From DSOI01 sp041394885 (lineage in GTDB: Bacteria; Acidobacteriota; Terriglobia; Bryobacterales; Bryobacteraceae): DNA of 64,000 bases. Shown one piece after another: positions 33,975-44,175 of the stretch. Position 1 is the stretch's first letter, and every line of letters begins with the position of its first letter. The notes beneath the pieces are model-generated. The model saw only the letters and a list, made by a program, of their open reading frames with translations, did no database searches and was not told where the DNA came from. The position numbers and the translations under genes were made by a program. The DNA is taken from contig JAWKHI010000036.1 in NCBI GenBank assembly GCA_041394885.1, forward strand, positions 10,897 to 74,896, given 5' to 3'.

Positions 33975-35939
33975 CTACTCCGCGCGTCCGTAGCTGAGAT
34001 TGGAGTTGCGAGTTGGGATACTCACGCACTCCCACGCGAATTCGAAATGCTGCATCGTGATTGCACGCGTGGGGCAGCGCGAGGCGCACATCGCGCAACG
34101 GATGCACGTTGATTCGTCTTTCATCATCACCGCCCCCATGGCGTCCAACTCGCCTCCGGAAAGTGCCTGAACCTCATCACGCCCCATGCCCAACTCGCCG
34201 GCCACCGCGTCCAGCCACGAAGGATCTTCGATCAACCCGCTTAGCCCCACCAGCCGAATCAGGTTCTCCGGACAGACGTCCACGCATCCGTTGCAGGCAA
34301 TACCGAGGCTGGTGTCGAACACCGTATTCACGTTGCACCGCAGGCACCGCGACGCCTGCCGCCGCGCTTCTTCTTCCGGGTAGCGGTGCTCCACGTTGTC
34401 GATGGATGCGGTGCGCTGCGTGCTTTCGAGCACCGGGGGATTCTCTCGTTCGGTGCGGCTCCAACCCTCGCTCATCGTGTAGGATGCCGGATTCCATCGC
34501 TTGCGGAGCACGATATCGCTGCGCGTCTGGCGGAGGAAATCGTGCATCGATCGCGCCGCCACTTGCGCCGACGCGACGGCGTCGATGAACAGACGTGCTC
34601 CGTGGGCCACGTCGCCGCACGCAAATACATCGGGTGCCGTGGTCTGGTAGGTTTGCGGATTCACTTTCACCAAGCCCCGTTCGGTTTCCACACCGTCGCC
34701 GGGGGCGAGGAAGGAGAGATCAGCCTGTTGTCCGATGGCGAAAATGACGGTGTCGGCGGGAATCTCTTCGACGTAGCTCTCATCGAAGACCGGGCTGAAG
34801 CGGCGGTTGGCGTCAAACACAGACTTGCACAGCACGGCGCGCAGTCCCGCGGCGCGGCCATGTTCCGCCCAGATCTCGCGCGGCCCACGGCGGGCATGGA
34901 GCCGGATACCTTCCTCCCGCCCCTCGACGATCTCCACCGCGTCGGCGGGCATTTCTTCCAAGCTCTCCAGACACACCACGTGGATCTCTTTGTCACCGCT
35001 CATTCGCAGTGCCGAGCGCGCCACGTCGTAGGTCATCTGCTGCCCGTGATCCACTTCTTCGAACGCATCGGTGCGGCTCTTGTACCAAGCGGGGCGCAAC
35101 GCGGAACGGGCCACGTCATAGGCGACGTTACCGCCGCCGATCACCACCACGCGCTCCCCCATCGGCAGCGGCTTGCCCTCATTGAAGGCTTTGAGAAACT
35201 CGATGCCGTCGTAAACGCCCGGAAGGTCGCCGCCCGGGATGCTGAGTCTGCGGCCCTTGGCGAGGCCGATGCCCAGGAAAATGGCGGCGTACCCGGCTTC
35301 GCGGAGCGACTGGATCGTGAAGTCGCGTCCCAGCCGCTGGTTGCATTGCAGGTCCACGCCGAGAGAGAGTATGGCCTGAATCTCGTGCCTCACCAGATCC
35401 CGGGGAAGCCGAAACACAGGTACGCCCGCCATGAGCATACCGCCAGGCTCGGCGTCAGCTTCGAACACGGTCACCCGGTAGCCCGATTGCGCCAGATCGT
35501 GCGCCACCGTCATCCCCGCCACGCCGGCGCCCACCACCGCGATGCGCTCGCTCCCCCGGTCGCCCGGCGGCAGCATGCGTCGATTGGCGGCGTCGCGGTG
35601 CAAGGTGTAGTCGCCGGTCTCCGGACCATACGCTTCGGTAACGAATCGCTTGAGCGCGCGTATCGCCACCGGCTCGTCGAGTGACCCGCGCCGGCAGTTG
35701 GCCTCGCATGGCGCACCGCAGACGCGTCCGCAAATGGAAGCGAATGGATTAGTGGCGCGCGCGATACGGTAGGCGTCCTCGTACCGCTGTTCGGCAATCG
35801 CGTTCACGTAACCGCAGGCGTCGGTGTGGACCGGGCACGCGTGCCGGCACTTCACCATCTCCACCCAATAGGCCGCCTCATCGGGCTGCCGAATCTGGAC
35901 CAATCCGGACACGGGCGGAGACAGTGTAGTGGTTGCCAT
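33975..35939 (-). CDS. FAD- and Fe-S-containing pyridine-nucleotide oxidoreductase (GltD-like) in the cbb3 operon
   Basis: 654 residues, soluble. N-terminal two-cluster domain of the GltD/DPYD type: CRHACPVHTDACGYV (about 32) and CGRVCGAPCEANCRRG (about 70). FAD Rossmann motif VVGAGVAGMTVAHDL (about 133), MLMAGVPVFRLPRDL, and a second nucleotide site VVIGGGNVAYDVARSAL (about 255). The C-terminal part carries a cysteine-rich segment (CLRCNVN, CNGCVDVCPENLIRL) and CIRCAMCASRCPTRAITM. It could pass electrons between NAD(P)H and ferredoxin or a membrane acceptor. Placement inside a bc-cbb3 operon, seven bases after a small membrane gene, is unusual and its acceptor is unknown. A long plus-strand frame over it is a shadow. 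Confidence 0.85.
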   Translation of the reverse strand: MATTTLSPPVSGLVQIRQPDEAAYWVEMVKCRHACPVHTDACGYVNAIAEQRYEDAYRIARATNPFASICGRVCGAPCEANCRRGSLDEPVAIRALKRFVTEAYGPETGDYTLHRDAANRRMLPPGDRGSERIAVVGAGVAGMTVAHDLAQSGYRVTVFEADAEPGGMLMAGVPVFRLPRDLVRHEIQAILSLGVDLQCNQRLGRDFTIQSLREAGYAAIFLGIGLAKGRRLSIPGGDLPGVYDGIEFLKAFNEGKPLPMGERVVVIGGGNVAYDVARSALRPAWYKSRTDAFEEVDHGQQMTYDVARSALRMSGDKEIHVVCLESLEEMPADAVEIVEGREEGIRLHARRGPREIWAEHGRAAGLRAVLCKSVFDANRRFSPVFDESYVEEIPADTVIFAIGQQADLSFLAPGDGVETERGLVKVNPQTYQTTAPDVFACGDVAHGARLFIDAVASAQVAARSMHDFLRQTRSDIVLRKRWNPASYTMSEGWSRTERENPPVLESTQRTASIDNVEHRYPEEEARRQASRCLRCNVNTVFDTSLGIACNGCVDVCPENLIRLVGLSGLIEDPSWLDAVAGELGMGRDEVQALSGGELDAMGAVMMKDESTCIRCAMCASRCPTRAITMQHFEFAWECVSIPTRNSNLSYGRAE

Positions 35940-35945
35940 TTGGAC

Positions 35946-36239
35946 TTAGTGCGTCTTTCCGCGGAAAGCGAACGCCGCTACCGCGATCACATAGACCAGG
36001 GCGAGCAAGCCCACAAAGGTCATGAACCCGTCAGCCTGAGTGGTTGCCCGGTTGAAAGCCTGCACCAGTGCACCGCGGTCGGCATGCGACGTTTCGCCGT
36101 TCATGTAGACGAACACATAGGCGACGCAACTGGCGCCGATGACGACAAATGCGAATTTGAGAAACGCCGGCACATCGGTGCCCTCACGCTCAGTGATCCA
36201 ACCTTCCGCGTACTCTTTGATCTCGATCTTTTCCTTCAT
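35946..36239 (-). CDS. Two-helix small membrane protein of the cbb3 operon
   Basis: 97 residues. A charged N-terminus (MKEKIEIKEYAEGWITEREG), a first helix at about 28-45 (KFAFVVIGASCVAYVFVYM), a polar loop and a second helix at about 72-90 (FVGLLALVYVIAVAAFAF). No CXXCH. The first helix (a single hydrophobic span ending YVFVYMNGE) resembles the membrane anchor region of CcoP proteins, and it lies where ccoP would follow ccoQ, but no cytochrome domain is attached. I cannot name the family. Confidence 0.7.
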   Translation of the reverse strand: MKEKIEIKEYAEGWITEREGTDVPAFLKFAFVVIGASCVAYVFVYMNGETSHADRGALVQAFNRATTQADGFMTFVGLLALVYVIAVAAFAFRGKTH

Positions 36240-36250
36240 CGGTCAGCTCC

Positions 36251-36403
36251 TTAGTCCTCGCGCAGCATCCGGTATTTCACATCCTCGCTGCGGCGGCCAA
36301 AATAGCCGTCCCGGAAGCTGCGGCCGAAAAAGTAGACCGCCAGCCCAAACAGCAGGAAGAAGAAGAAGTACGCAAAGTAGACACTCGGATACGTGTAGTC
36401 CAT
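36251..36403 (-). CDS. CcoQ-like small subunit
   Basis: 50 residues, MDYTYPSVYFAYFFFFLLFG at the start, then a short charged tail (about 15 residues ending RMLRED). Single membrane helix and acidic/basic tail, as in CcoQ/FixQ proteins, and the position directly after ccoO supports this. Sequence conservation in CcoQ is low, so the call rests mainly on size, helix and place. It is 11 bases after ccoO. Confidence 0.65.
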   Translation of the reverse strand: MDYTYPSVYFAYFFFFLLFGLAVYFFGRSFRDGYFGRRSEDVKYRMLRED

Positions 36404-36414
36404 TGTCTTGTTTC

Positions 36415-36984
36415 CTAGTTCTCGTAGTCGTTGTCGGGACGCCAGTCCTTAGCGCGGCCCAATGTCTGCAGGTAGGCAAGCATGGCTTGGAACTCCTCTT
36501 CGTTTTCGGCCAGCCAGGGGAACGGAGGCATGATTGACCCCTGTACCAAGTCCCGCGGATTCCGGAAATGGGTCCGGTGCCACTGGGCGTCATATTTTCC
36601 CCCGACTCGCGAGAGATCCGGGCCCGTGCGTTTGGTTCCAAATAGGTGCGGATTATCGTAAACGAACTCATCGGGGGTAGAGACTGGCGCGTCCACGCCG
36701 CGCCAGCCGGAACGCTTCGTGTCGGCGAGCAAGGTTCTTGTCTGCTGCGTATGGCAGTACCAGCAACCTTCGCGCACATAGATGGCCCGCCCCTTGAGCT
36801 GCACATCGGTGTAGGGTTGCAGCTTGCCCGTTGGACCTTTCGATGGATCATTGTTTTCGAACGGTTTCGCCCACGTCTTGTCCACCAGAGGCGGAACCAC
36901 GGTAGTCAGCAGTCCGCCGATGAAGAAGAACCCAAGCGCTGCCACCACCGCCACAACCGCACTCTCGTCTGCTTTTCTCAACAT
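36415..36984 (-). CDS. ccoO: cbb3-type cytochrome c oxidase subunit II (CcoO/FixO)
   Basis: 189 residues, slightly short for CcoO (200-240). One N-terminal helix (VVAALGFFFIGGLLTTVVPP) and a monoheme domain with GCWYCHTQQTRTL, giving heme motif CWYCH near residue 73. The sixth ligand is probably the Met in QGSIMPPFPWL. GRAIYVREGC just before the heme is typical of CcoO. It transfers electrons to CcoN. Located 31 bases after ccoN. Confidence 0.94.
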   Translation of the reverse strand: MLRKADESAVVAVVAALGFFFIGGLLTTVVPPLVDKTWAKPFENNDPSKGPTGKLQPYTDVQLKGRAIYVREGCWYCHTQQTRTLLADTKRSGWRGVDAPVSTPDEFVYDNPHLFGTKRTGPDLSRVGGKYDAQWHRTHFRNPRDLVQGSIMPPFPWLAENEEEFQAMLAYLQTLGRAKDWRPDNDYEN

Positions 36985-37015
36985 GTCACTGTACCCTTTC
37001 TCTCCGCTCGGGCCT

Positions 37016-38414
37016 TCAGGCCTGGGCCGGTTCTTGTGTGGCCGCCGGGCCCAGCGCCGTCGCCAGGATGTTATAGGAGAAGGTCACGATTCCGAGAAAC
37101 ATCAGAATCCCCGAGAAGAAACGCACCAGCCACACCGGCTGCAAGGCGATTACGGTGTCGATGAAAGGAATAGCCGGATTATTCCATTGCCATCCTTGCC
37201 AGAAGCCACCCAGCCAGAGGGTGACGAAAAATCCGAGGCCGCCGGTCATGAAGAACCAGAAACTCCAGTTCGCCAGCGCCTGCGAATGCAGGTCACGCGC
37301 GAACAAACGCGGCGCGATGTAGTAGATGCCCGCGATGGCAAAGAAGGAGAAGGCGCCGAGTACTGCCATATGGGCGTGGCCGGGAATCCAATCCGTCTTC
37401 GATACGATTGCATTCACGGCTCGAAGCGAATGCATCGGACCCTGGAAGCAGGTAAGGAGATAGAAGGTCACGCCAGACATGAGAAACTTCATCGGCACGT
37501 TGTCGCGCACTTCATGCCAGTGCCCACGCACGGTGGAAAACAGGTTGTAGACCACTGCCCAGACCGGAATCAGCAGCATCACCGAGAAGGCAATCGCGAT
37601 GGTCTGCAGCCATTGCGAAATAGGGCCGTGCAGCATGTGGTGGGCCCCGGTCCATACATAGACGAAGGCGAGCGACCAGAACCCGACCATCGATAGCTTG
37701 TGGCTGTAGAGCGGAAGATTGGAGGATTTCGGGATGAAGTAATAAGCCAACGCGAGCCCGGCCGGCGTGAAGATCAGGCCGACTGCGTTGTGTACATACA
37801 TCCAATTGAGATTCGCCTGATTCACGCCCGTAGTGAACAACGTGGCGAAGTTACCCGTGATATAGACGAACGCCGTCCACAGAATGGTGCCCATCGCGTA
37901 CCAGATCGATACGTACATCTGCGGATATTTGCGGGTGGCAATCGTTCCGAAGATGTTGGCGCCGAACATCACCCACGCCACCACCACACCCACATCCAAC
38001 ACGAAAGGCAACTCGGCGTATTCCCATCCCTGGTTCCATCCCGCCAGCAGCGATACCACCGCCCCCAGAATGATCACGTTCCAGAGCGCGGCCGTGGCCA
38101 TGCCGAGCTTTTCGCTCCACAGCCTCACGCCGCACAAGCGAGGAATCAAGTAGTAGATCAGCCCCATGTCGGCCGCCAGCAGCCAGCCGAACAGCATCCC
38201 GTTCACATGCAGCGGGCGAAGACGGCCATACGTCAACATCGGCACCGTGCCCAGCAGTTCCGGCCATACGAACTTAGCCGCGATCAGTAACGCGATGATT
38301 CCCACGATGAAGAAGTAACTGATCGAGCTGATCAGGAACCATTTCGCAGTCAGGTCCTGGTGGACCGCCATGGTTGAGCTACTCGCTGCCGCGGGGCTCG
38401 ATACAGTCTTCTCG

Positions 38415-38422
<8 letters not shown>
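37016..38422 (-). CDS. ccoN: cbb3-type cytochrome c oxidase subunit I (CcoN/FixN)
   Basis: 468 residues with about 12 helices; the catalytic subunit that binds heme b, heme b3 and CuB and reduces O2. Histidines expected of the family are visible: RLRPLHVNGMLFGWLLAAD (about 68), WMYVHNAVGLIFTPAG (about 210), VWTGAHHMLHGPISQWLQ (about 260) and PGHAHMAVLGAFSFFAIAG (about 350). The ATG at 38422 has GGAG eight bases upstream; the frame is open to 38446. Its start overlaps the heptaheme cytochrome gene by eight bases, so the two are coupled. Confidence 0.95.
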
Positions 38423-40241
<1,819 letters not shown>

Positions 40242-40284
40242 TGGCTTTGCTCCCTCACCGGTTCCCCTTTTCGCATTGCTTGTC

Positions 40285-40713
40285 TCACCATGGCGACACG
40301 AACGCCCAGTTCTCCCCTCGGAAGAACGTTCCGATCACAATGAGCAGCACGTTCACAAGGGCGAATGTGAGGAACAGCGTATTCGCCAGCAGACGCTCCC
40401 GGGCGAACCATTCGCCCACGCCGCCTGGACGCCGGTCGATATAGGGTGCTAGCAGCAACCCCAGCACCATTAGGCCCGGAATGCCTACGCCGCCCCAAAA
40501 GGCCGAGTAACTCACTAGCTCCTGCAACCCCAGGAAGTACCAGGGCGCCTTGGCCGGATTCGGGGGATGTATCATGTTCACCGGCTCCTCGAGCGGCGCG
40601 TCGAAAAGCAGCGCGAGCACGAGCACCACCGCCAGCGTCACCGCGAAGACGAACAACTCCGCCATGAACAGATTCGGCCAACTCATCACGGTGTTGTCGC
40701 CCACGTTGCCCAC
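40285..40713 (-). CDS. Cytochrome b, C-terminal part (subunit IV-like)
   Basis: 142 residues with three membrane helices. PPNPAKAPWYFLGLQELVSY near residue 50 contains the PEWY-equivalent (APWY) of the quinol-oxidising site of split b6f-type complexes, followed by GIPGLMVLGLLLAPYIDRRP. It complements the N-terminal cytochrome b encoded just upstream, whose last 28 bases overlap this gene. Together they form the quinol-oxidising core with the Rieske protein. 43 bases precede the heptaheme gene. Confidence 0.88.
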   Translation of the reverse strand: MGNVGDNTVMSWPNLFMAELFVFAVTLAVVLVLALLFDAPLEEPVNMIHPPNPAKAPWYFLGLQELVSYSAFWGGVGIPGLMVLGLLLAPYIDRRPGGVGEWFARERLLANTLFLTFALVNVLLIVIGTFFRGENWAFVSPW

Positions 40714-41576
40714 CTTCGTGAACGGGCCCGTACGATTCCTTGCATCCCATACAGACGCGGTTTCGGCGTCGCCCCCGCCACCGCCGTATGCATGGGCTTG
40801 GCCGGCGCCACCTCCGCCACCGACTCCGGCCGCGACAAACCGCCGTCTTTCCGAATTCGCCAGAAGTGCACCGCAATCAGAAGCACCATGACCGAAGGCA
40901 GCACCGCCACGTGTAGCACGTAGAATCGCAGCAGTGCCTCTTGGCCCACCGCGTTGTCGCCCAGCAGGAGATAGCGGATGTCCTTACCGATCACCGGGGC
41001 GTATCCGGCGATCGAGGTGCCTACCGTGATCGCCCAGAACGCCAGTTGATCCCAGGGGAGCAGGTACCCGGTGAAGCTCAGGAACAAGGTCACCAGGAAC
41101 AGCAAGACTCCCAGCACCCAGTTGAACTCACGCGGTTTCTTGTAGGATCCGGTAAAGAATACCCGGCACATATGCAGGAAAACCGCCGCAACCATCAGGT
41201 GCGCCGCCCACCGGTGCATACTGCGCAGGAAAGTGCCGAAAGCGACCGAACCACGCAGGTCGAGCATGCGGTCATACGCCTGTTGGGTCGACGGCACGTA
41301 GTAGAACATCAATAGAACGCCCGACGCCACCAGCGCCACAAACAGAAAGAACGACATCAGCCCGAGCCCCACCGTGAACCACGGCCGTAGCGTGTGGCGG
41401 TTCACCTTCACCGGGTGGATGTGCAGGAAGAAATTCGTGAACGTGGTCTGGGACCGCCCCAAATCCGACGACGGAAGATCGTGACGGAAAATCGAGGTCC
41501 AGACACTCTCCGGCAGCGTTCGCAAGGTGGACCTGAGACCGCCCCGCGACGAAGGAATCACAGGTTGCGTGCTCAT
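40686..41576 (-). CDS. Cytochrome b, N-terminal part (b6-like)
   Basis: 296 residues. Four helices with paired heme-binding histidines: SMHRWAAHLMVAAVFLHMCR (about 118-137) and VLHVAVLPSVMVLLIAVHFW (about 215-235). SFTGYLLPWDQLAFWAITVG (about 168-188) is the family's Qo-side PW motif. An extended N-terminus and a C-terminal low-complexity tail (about 250-296) are not in short b6 proteins. The start overlaps the Rieske stop (ATGA), giving the Rieske-b-IV order of a Rieske/cytochrome b complex. Confidence 0.92.
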   Translation of the reverse strand: MSTQPVIPSSRGGLRSTLRTLPESVWTSIFRHDLPSSDLGRSQTTFTNFFLHIHPVKVNRHTLRPWFTVGLGLMSFFLFVALVASGVLLMFYYVPSTQQAYDRMLDLRGSVAFGTFLRSMHRWAAHLMVAAVFLHMCRVFFTGSYKKPREFNWVLGVLLFLVTLFLSFTGYLLPWDQLAFWAITVGTSIAGYAPVIGKDIRYLLLGDNAVGQEALLRFYVLHVAVLPSVMVLLIAVHFWRIRKDGGLSRPESVAEVAPAKPMHTAVAGATPKPRLYGMQGIVRARSRRWATWATTP

Positions 41577-42061
41577 ACGATAAAGTAGGTCCCCGATTGG
41601 ATCTCTTGGTCTTTGTCGACTTCCAGCTCTCCATTCGGCGCCAGGCTCACCTTGTACCAGGCGAGCGGCTTTGGCGCCGGGCCGGCGGCCACATTGCCGT
41701 CCTGGTCATAGCGCGAGCCGTGACAAGGGCAGGAGAACCCTGTGTCGGAAGCGCTGACCAGACAGCCTAGATGGGTGCATGTCGTCGACAGGCACGCCAC
41801 ACGGTCGCCATCCCGGACCACGCAGATGCCCCGGTCGTCGAGTGCGAGTTTGGTGCCCGGCGGATAGTCCTCCGGCTTGCCGATCGAGAATCTCTGCGGC
41901 TGCCCGTATGTGGCCCGCGGCTTGATGAAAACGAAATTGGAAAACGCGCTGAGGACGGCGGAACCCACCAGCCCGAAGCTGCTCAACCAGGTGAGCATGC
42001 GGCGGCGGCTGCTGGACGCCTCCTCCTCGGCGCTAGGGGCCTTCTTCTCGATCAATCCCAT
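41573..42061 (-). CDS. Rieske iron-sulfur protein
   Basis: 162 residues. A twin-arginine-like N-terminus (SSSRRRMLTWLSSFGLVGS) with one helix, then a [2Fe-2S] domain with CTHLGC (about 94-99) and CPCHGSRYD (about 111-119), including the conserved two Cys and two His. It oxidises quinol together with cytochrome b and passes electrons to a cytochrome c. Its first 29 bases overlap the ccoS-like gene. The conserved extra cysteines for the disulfide (first cysteine of CPC and CLVSAS region) also appear. Confidence 0.94.
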   Translation of the reverse strand: MGLIEKKAPSAEEEASSSRRRMLTWLSSFGLVGSAVLSAFSNFVFIKPRATYGQPQRFSIGKPEDYPPGTKLALDDRGICVVRDGDRVACLSTTCTHLGCLVSASDTGFSCPCHGSRYDQDGNVAAGPAPKPLAWYKVSLAPNGELEVDKDQEIQSGTYFIV

Positions 42062-42233
42062 CGGTTGCCTCCCGGTTGGTGTCGACGAGTTCCTCTAGAT
42101 CCGACCAAAAAACCTGGTACTTGGCGTTCTCCAGGTCGCGGAAATAGTCCTTCTTTACCGCGTAGATGAACAGACTCACCGCACCGCCCCCCATGAAGAG
42201 GCTGGCGATGATGGCGAGCCAGGTCAGATCCAT
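42033..42233 (-). CDS. ccoS: cbb3 oxidase assembly protein CcoS-like
   Basis: 66 residues from the ATG at 42233 (GGAGAGG upstream); the frame is open to 42362. One N-terminal helix (WLAIIASLFMGGGAVSLFIY), then AVKKDYFRDLENAKYQVFW, which matches the CcoS pattern of a helix followed by a Phe-x-Asp-Leu-Glu box. CcoS/FixS helps insert heme or copper into cbb3 oxidase. It is the first gene of the long respiratory operon, whereas ccoS is usually last after ccoI. The sequence agreement is short, so this is likely but not certain. Confidence 0.72.
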   Translation of the reverse strand: MDLTWLAIIASLFMGGGAVSLFIYAVKKDYFRDLENAKYQVFWSDLEELVDTNREATDGIDREEGP

Positions 42234-42460
42234 CGTCGGAGCCTCTCCATGCAATTCGGATACCAGGATAGAAATATATGATTTGGGGCTGCCATCCGGA
42301 GGGTGTGTGTTTCGGCCCGGCGCGCCCTGGGCCTTCTGGCCCACCCTAGGGATCTGGCGCACCCCACCCCGATGGAGCGTTCCGGGCCAGACGATTCAAG
42401 ACCGGACGATTCAAGAAACGCTGCTTTTGGACGAAACGGATAGATGAACGCATTTTGACT

Positions 42461-44086
42461 ATGCTCCCCGCAATTCACGATCGCCTCGACCGCTGCTCGA
42501 GCCTCCCGACGCTCCCCTCGGTGGCTTTGCGCATTCTCGACCTGTGCCAACAGGACCAACTGGATCTGCTGGAAATATCGGGCGTGATCGGGCGCGATCC
42601 GGCTCTTGCCACAAAGCTACTGCGAACCGCCAATTCGCCCATGTTCGCGCTGCGGCGCGAGGCCACCTCGATTCATCACGCCGTCAACCTTCTCGGCGTC
42701 AGCGCGGTTCGGACGATGGTGCTGTCATTCTCTCTGGCGCAAGAGTGTGGTACGGCGGGCCGCCCTGGCTTGGCCAGTTACTGGCGCCGGTCAATGTTGG
42801 CGGCCCTGGCGGCACGCCAACTGAGCCACGGCGCTCCATTGAACCCGGAGGAGGCCTTCCTGGCGGGACTCCTACAGGACATTGGCATGCTGGCCCTTTC
42901 GCGGACCCTGGGACGGACGTACGACAAGATTCTGGTGGAGGCCGAAGGCGACCATGACCGGCTGATCGAGCTGGAAAAGGAGGCCTTCGACGCCGACCAT
43001 GCCGAGGTAGGCGAATGGCTGCTGCGCCGGTGGCGGGTGCCGGGGATGTTGGCCCAGGTGGTGGGGGCGAGCCACGATCCACGCCCCGTCGATCCGGGCC
43101 ACCCGGATACGGACCGGGCGGGTACGGGCCGAGTGAAGACAGGCCACCTGGAAAAGGATGGACACGAAGGCCTGGCCACGATGAGCCGCATCGTTTGGCT
43201 GTCGGGGCACTTCGCCGATCTCTGGACTGGTGACTCCGGCAGCGCGGCGGGGCGGCTGCATAAACTGGTCAGCCTTTGGCCCGAGGGAGCCGTCGACACG
43301 GCCGCGGTCACCACCTACCTGGTGGAGCAGGCGCCGCTGCTGGCTCCGATGTTCGACGTGCGTCTGGATGCGGCGGAAATGGCGGAGATCCTCGAGCAGG
43401 CGCAGGAGGTCCAGGTCGCCTTGAGCATGCGCGCCGCCCTCGAAGTGCGGGATATTCACCAGACGCTGGCAAGACTCGAGTCCCGGACCGCGGCACTCCT
43501 GGCCGACGCACAGCGGGACCCCCTCACCGGCGTCGCCAACCGCGGCTATACCGATAGCTACCTGCAGGAGGTTTTCCCGGCGGCGCTCGCCTCGGCGCGC
43601 AAAATCGGCGTCATCTTCGCCGATGTCGATCGCTTCAAACAGATCAACGACACCAACGGCCACGCGGCGGGAGATTCCGTGTTGCAATCGGTGGCCCAGG
43701 AGGTGGCCCGGAACCTGCGGGCAGGCGATTTTGTCGGCCGCTACGGCGGGGAGGAGTTCGTCGTCATTCTCCGGGCGGAAGCCATCGACGAAGTGCGGGT
43801 GGTTGCCGAGCGCATCCGGGCCAACATCGCCGAGCGGCCCCATCCGGCCGGCGCGGGCATGACACTCCCGGTCACCATCTCGCTCGGCTGCGCGCTGCTT
43901 GACCCGCAACGCCACCAGGACGCCCGGGAACTGCTGGCCGAAGCCGATGCCGCACTCTATGCAGCAAAACGGAATGGCCGGAATCGGGTGGAAAGTGCTG
44001 TGGGACGGCCCGTCATGGGCAATTCCAGGAAATCAGTGGTGGGCCCGACAGAACTCGAATCTGTGACCTCTACCGTGTCAAGGTAG
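42461..44086 (+). CDS. HDOD-GGDEF protein, probable diguanylate cyclase
   Basis: About 541 residues. HDOD domain at about 5-200 (LPSVALRILDLCQQDQLDLL, RDPALATKLLRTANSP), a Gly/His/Asp-rich spacer at about 200-230, then a coiled linker and a GGDEF domain at about 350-515. The active-site loop is GGEEF in FVGRYGGEEFVVIL, and an inhibitory I-site RAGD stands five residues before it, so it should synthesise cyclic di-GMP under product control. The ATG at 42461 is preferred; a TTG at 42455 is in frame. The last 47 bases run antisense through tRNA-Val, giving the tail GPTELESVTSTVSR, a peptide typical of antisense tRNA and probably not functional. Confidence 0.85.
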   Translation: MLPAIHDRLDRCSSLPTLPSVALRILDLCQQDQLDLLEISGVIGRDPALATKLLRTANSPMFALRREATSIHHAVNLLGVSAVRTMVLSFSLAQECGTAGRPGLASYWRRSMLAALAARQLSHGAPLNPEEAFLAGLLQDIGMLALSRTLGRTYDKILVEAEGDHDRLIELEKEAFDADHAEVGEWLLRRWRVPGMLAQVVGASHDPRPVDPGHPDTDRAGTGRVKTGHLEKDGHEGLATMSRIVWLSGHFADLWTGDSGSAAGRLHKLVSLWPEGAVDTAAVTTYLVEQAPLLAPMFDVRLDAAEMAEILEQAQEVQVALSMRAALEVRDIHQTLARLESRTAALLADAQRDPLTGVANRGYTDSYLQEVFPAALASARKIGVIFADVDRFKQINDTNGHAAGDSVLQSVAQEVARNLRAGDFVGRYGGEEFVVILRAEAIDEVRVVAERIRANIAERPHPAGAGMTLPVTISLGCALLDPQRHQDARELLAEADAALYAAKRNGRNRVESAVGRPVMGNSRKSVVGPTELESVTSTVSR

Positions 44087-44113
44087 CGCTCTAACCAACT
44101 GAGCTACGGGCCC
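44037..44113 (-). tRNA. tRNA-Val (anticodon GAC), CCA encoded
   Basis: Read on the minus strand: acceptor GGGCCCG (44113-44107) pairs with CGGGCCC (44047-44041), followed by discriminator A and CCA (44039-44037). D arm AGCTCAGTTGGTTAGAGC; anticodon stem CTACC/GGTAG with loop TTGACAC, giving GAC for Val; T arm with GATTCGAGTTC. It lies 62 bases downstream of the PEP-CTERM gene on the same strand and overlaps the 3' end of the HDOD-GGDEF gene in antisense. Confidence 0.97.
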
Positions 44114-44148
44114 GCGTGGGCTAACTTTTGAGTTTACCACGCGAGCCC
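44108..44148 (-). other. Inverted repeat spanning the tRNA-Val 5' end and its leader
   Basis: GGGCCCGCGTGG (44108-44119) and CCACGCGAGCCC (44137-44148) pair over 12 positions with one mismatch, around a 17-base AT-rich loop. The inner arm covers the first six bases of the tRNA. It could be a terminator-like structure for the PEP-CTERM transcript or a precursor fold that masks the tRNA 5' end. Confidence 0.4.
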
Positions 44149-44175
44149 GTAACAGTGCGTTCCGCTACTGTTTGT

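Noticed and set aside
34386..35684. A 432-codon plus-strand open frame opposite the FAD/Fe-S oxidoreductase
   Set aside because: The minus-strand frame has clear FAD, NAD and cluster motifs; the plus-strand product is a GC-driven shadow rich in His, Arg and Gly.
42872..43915. A 347-codon minus-strand open frame
   Set aside because: Antisense of the HDOD-GGDEF gene.
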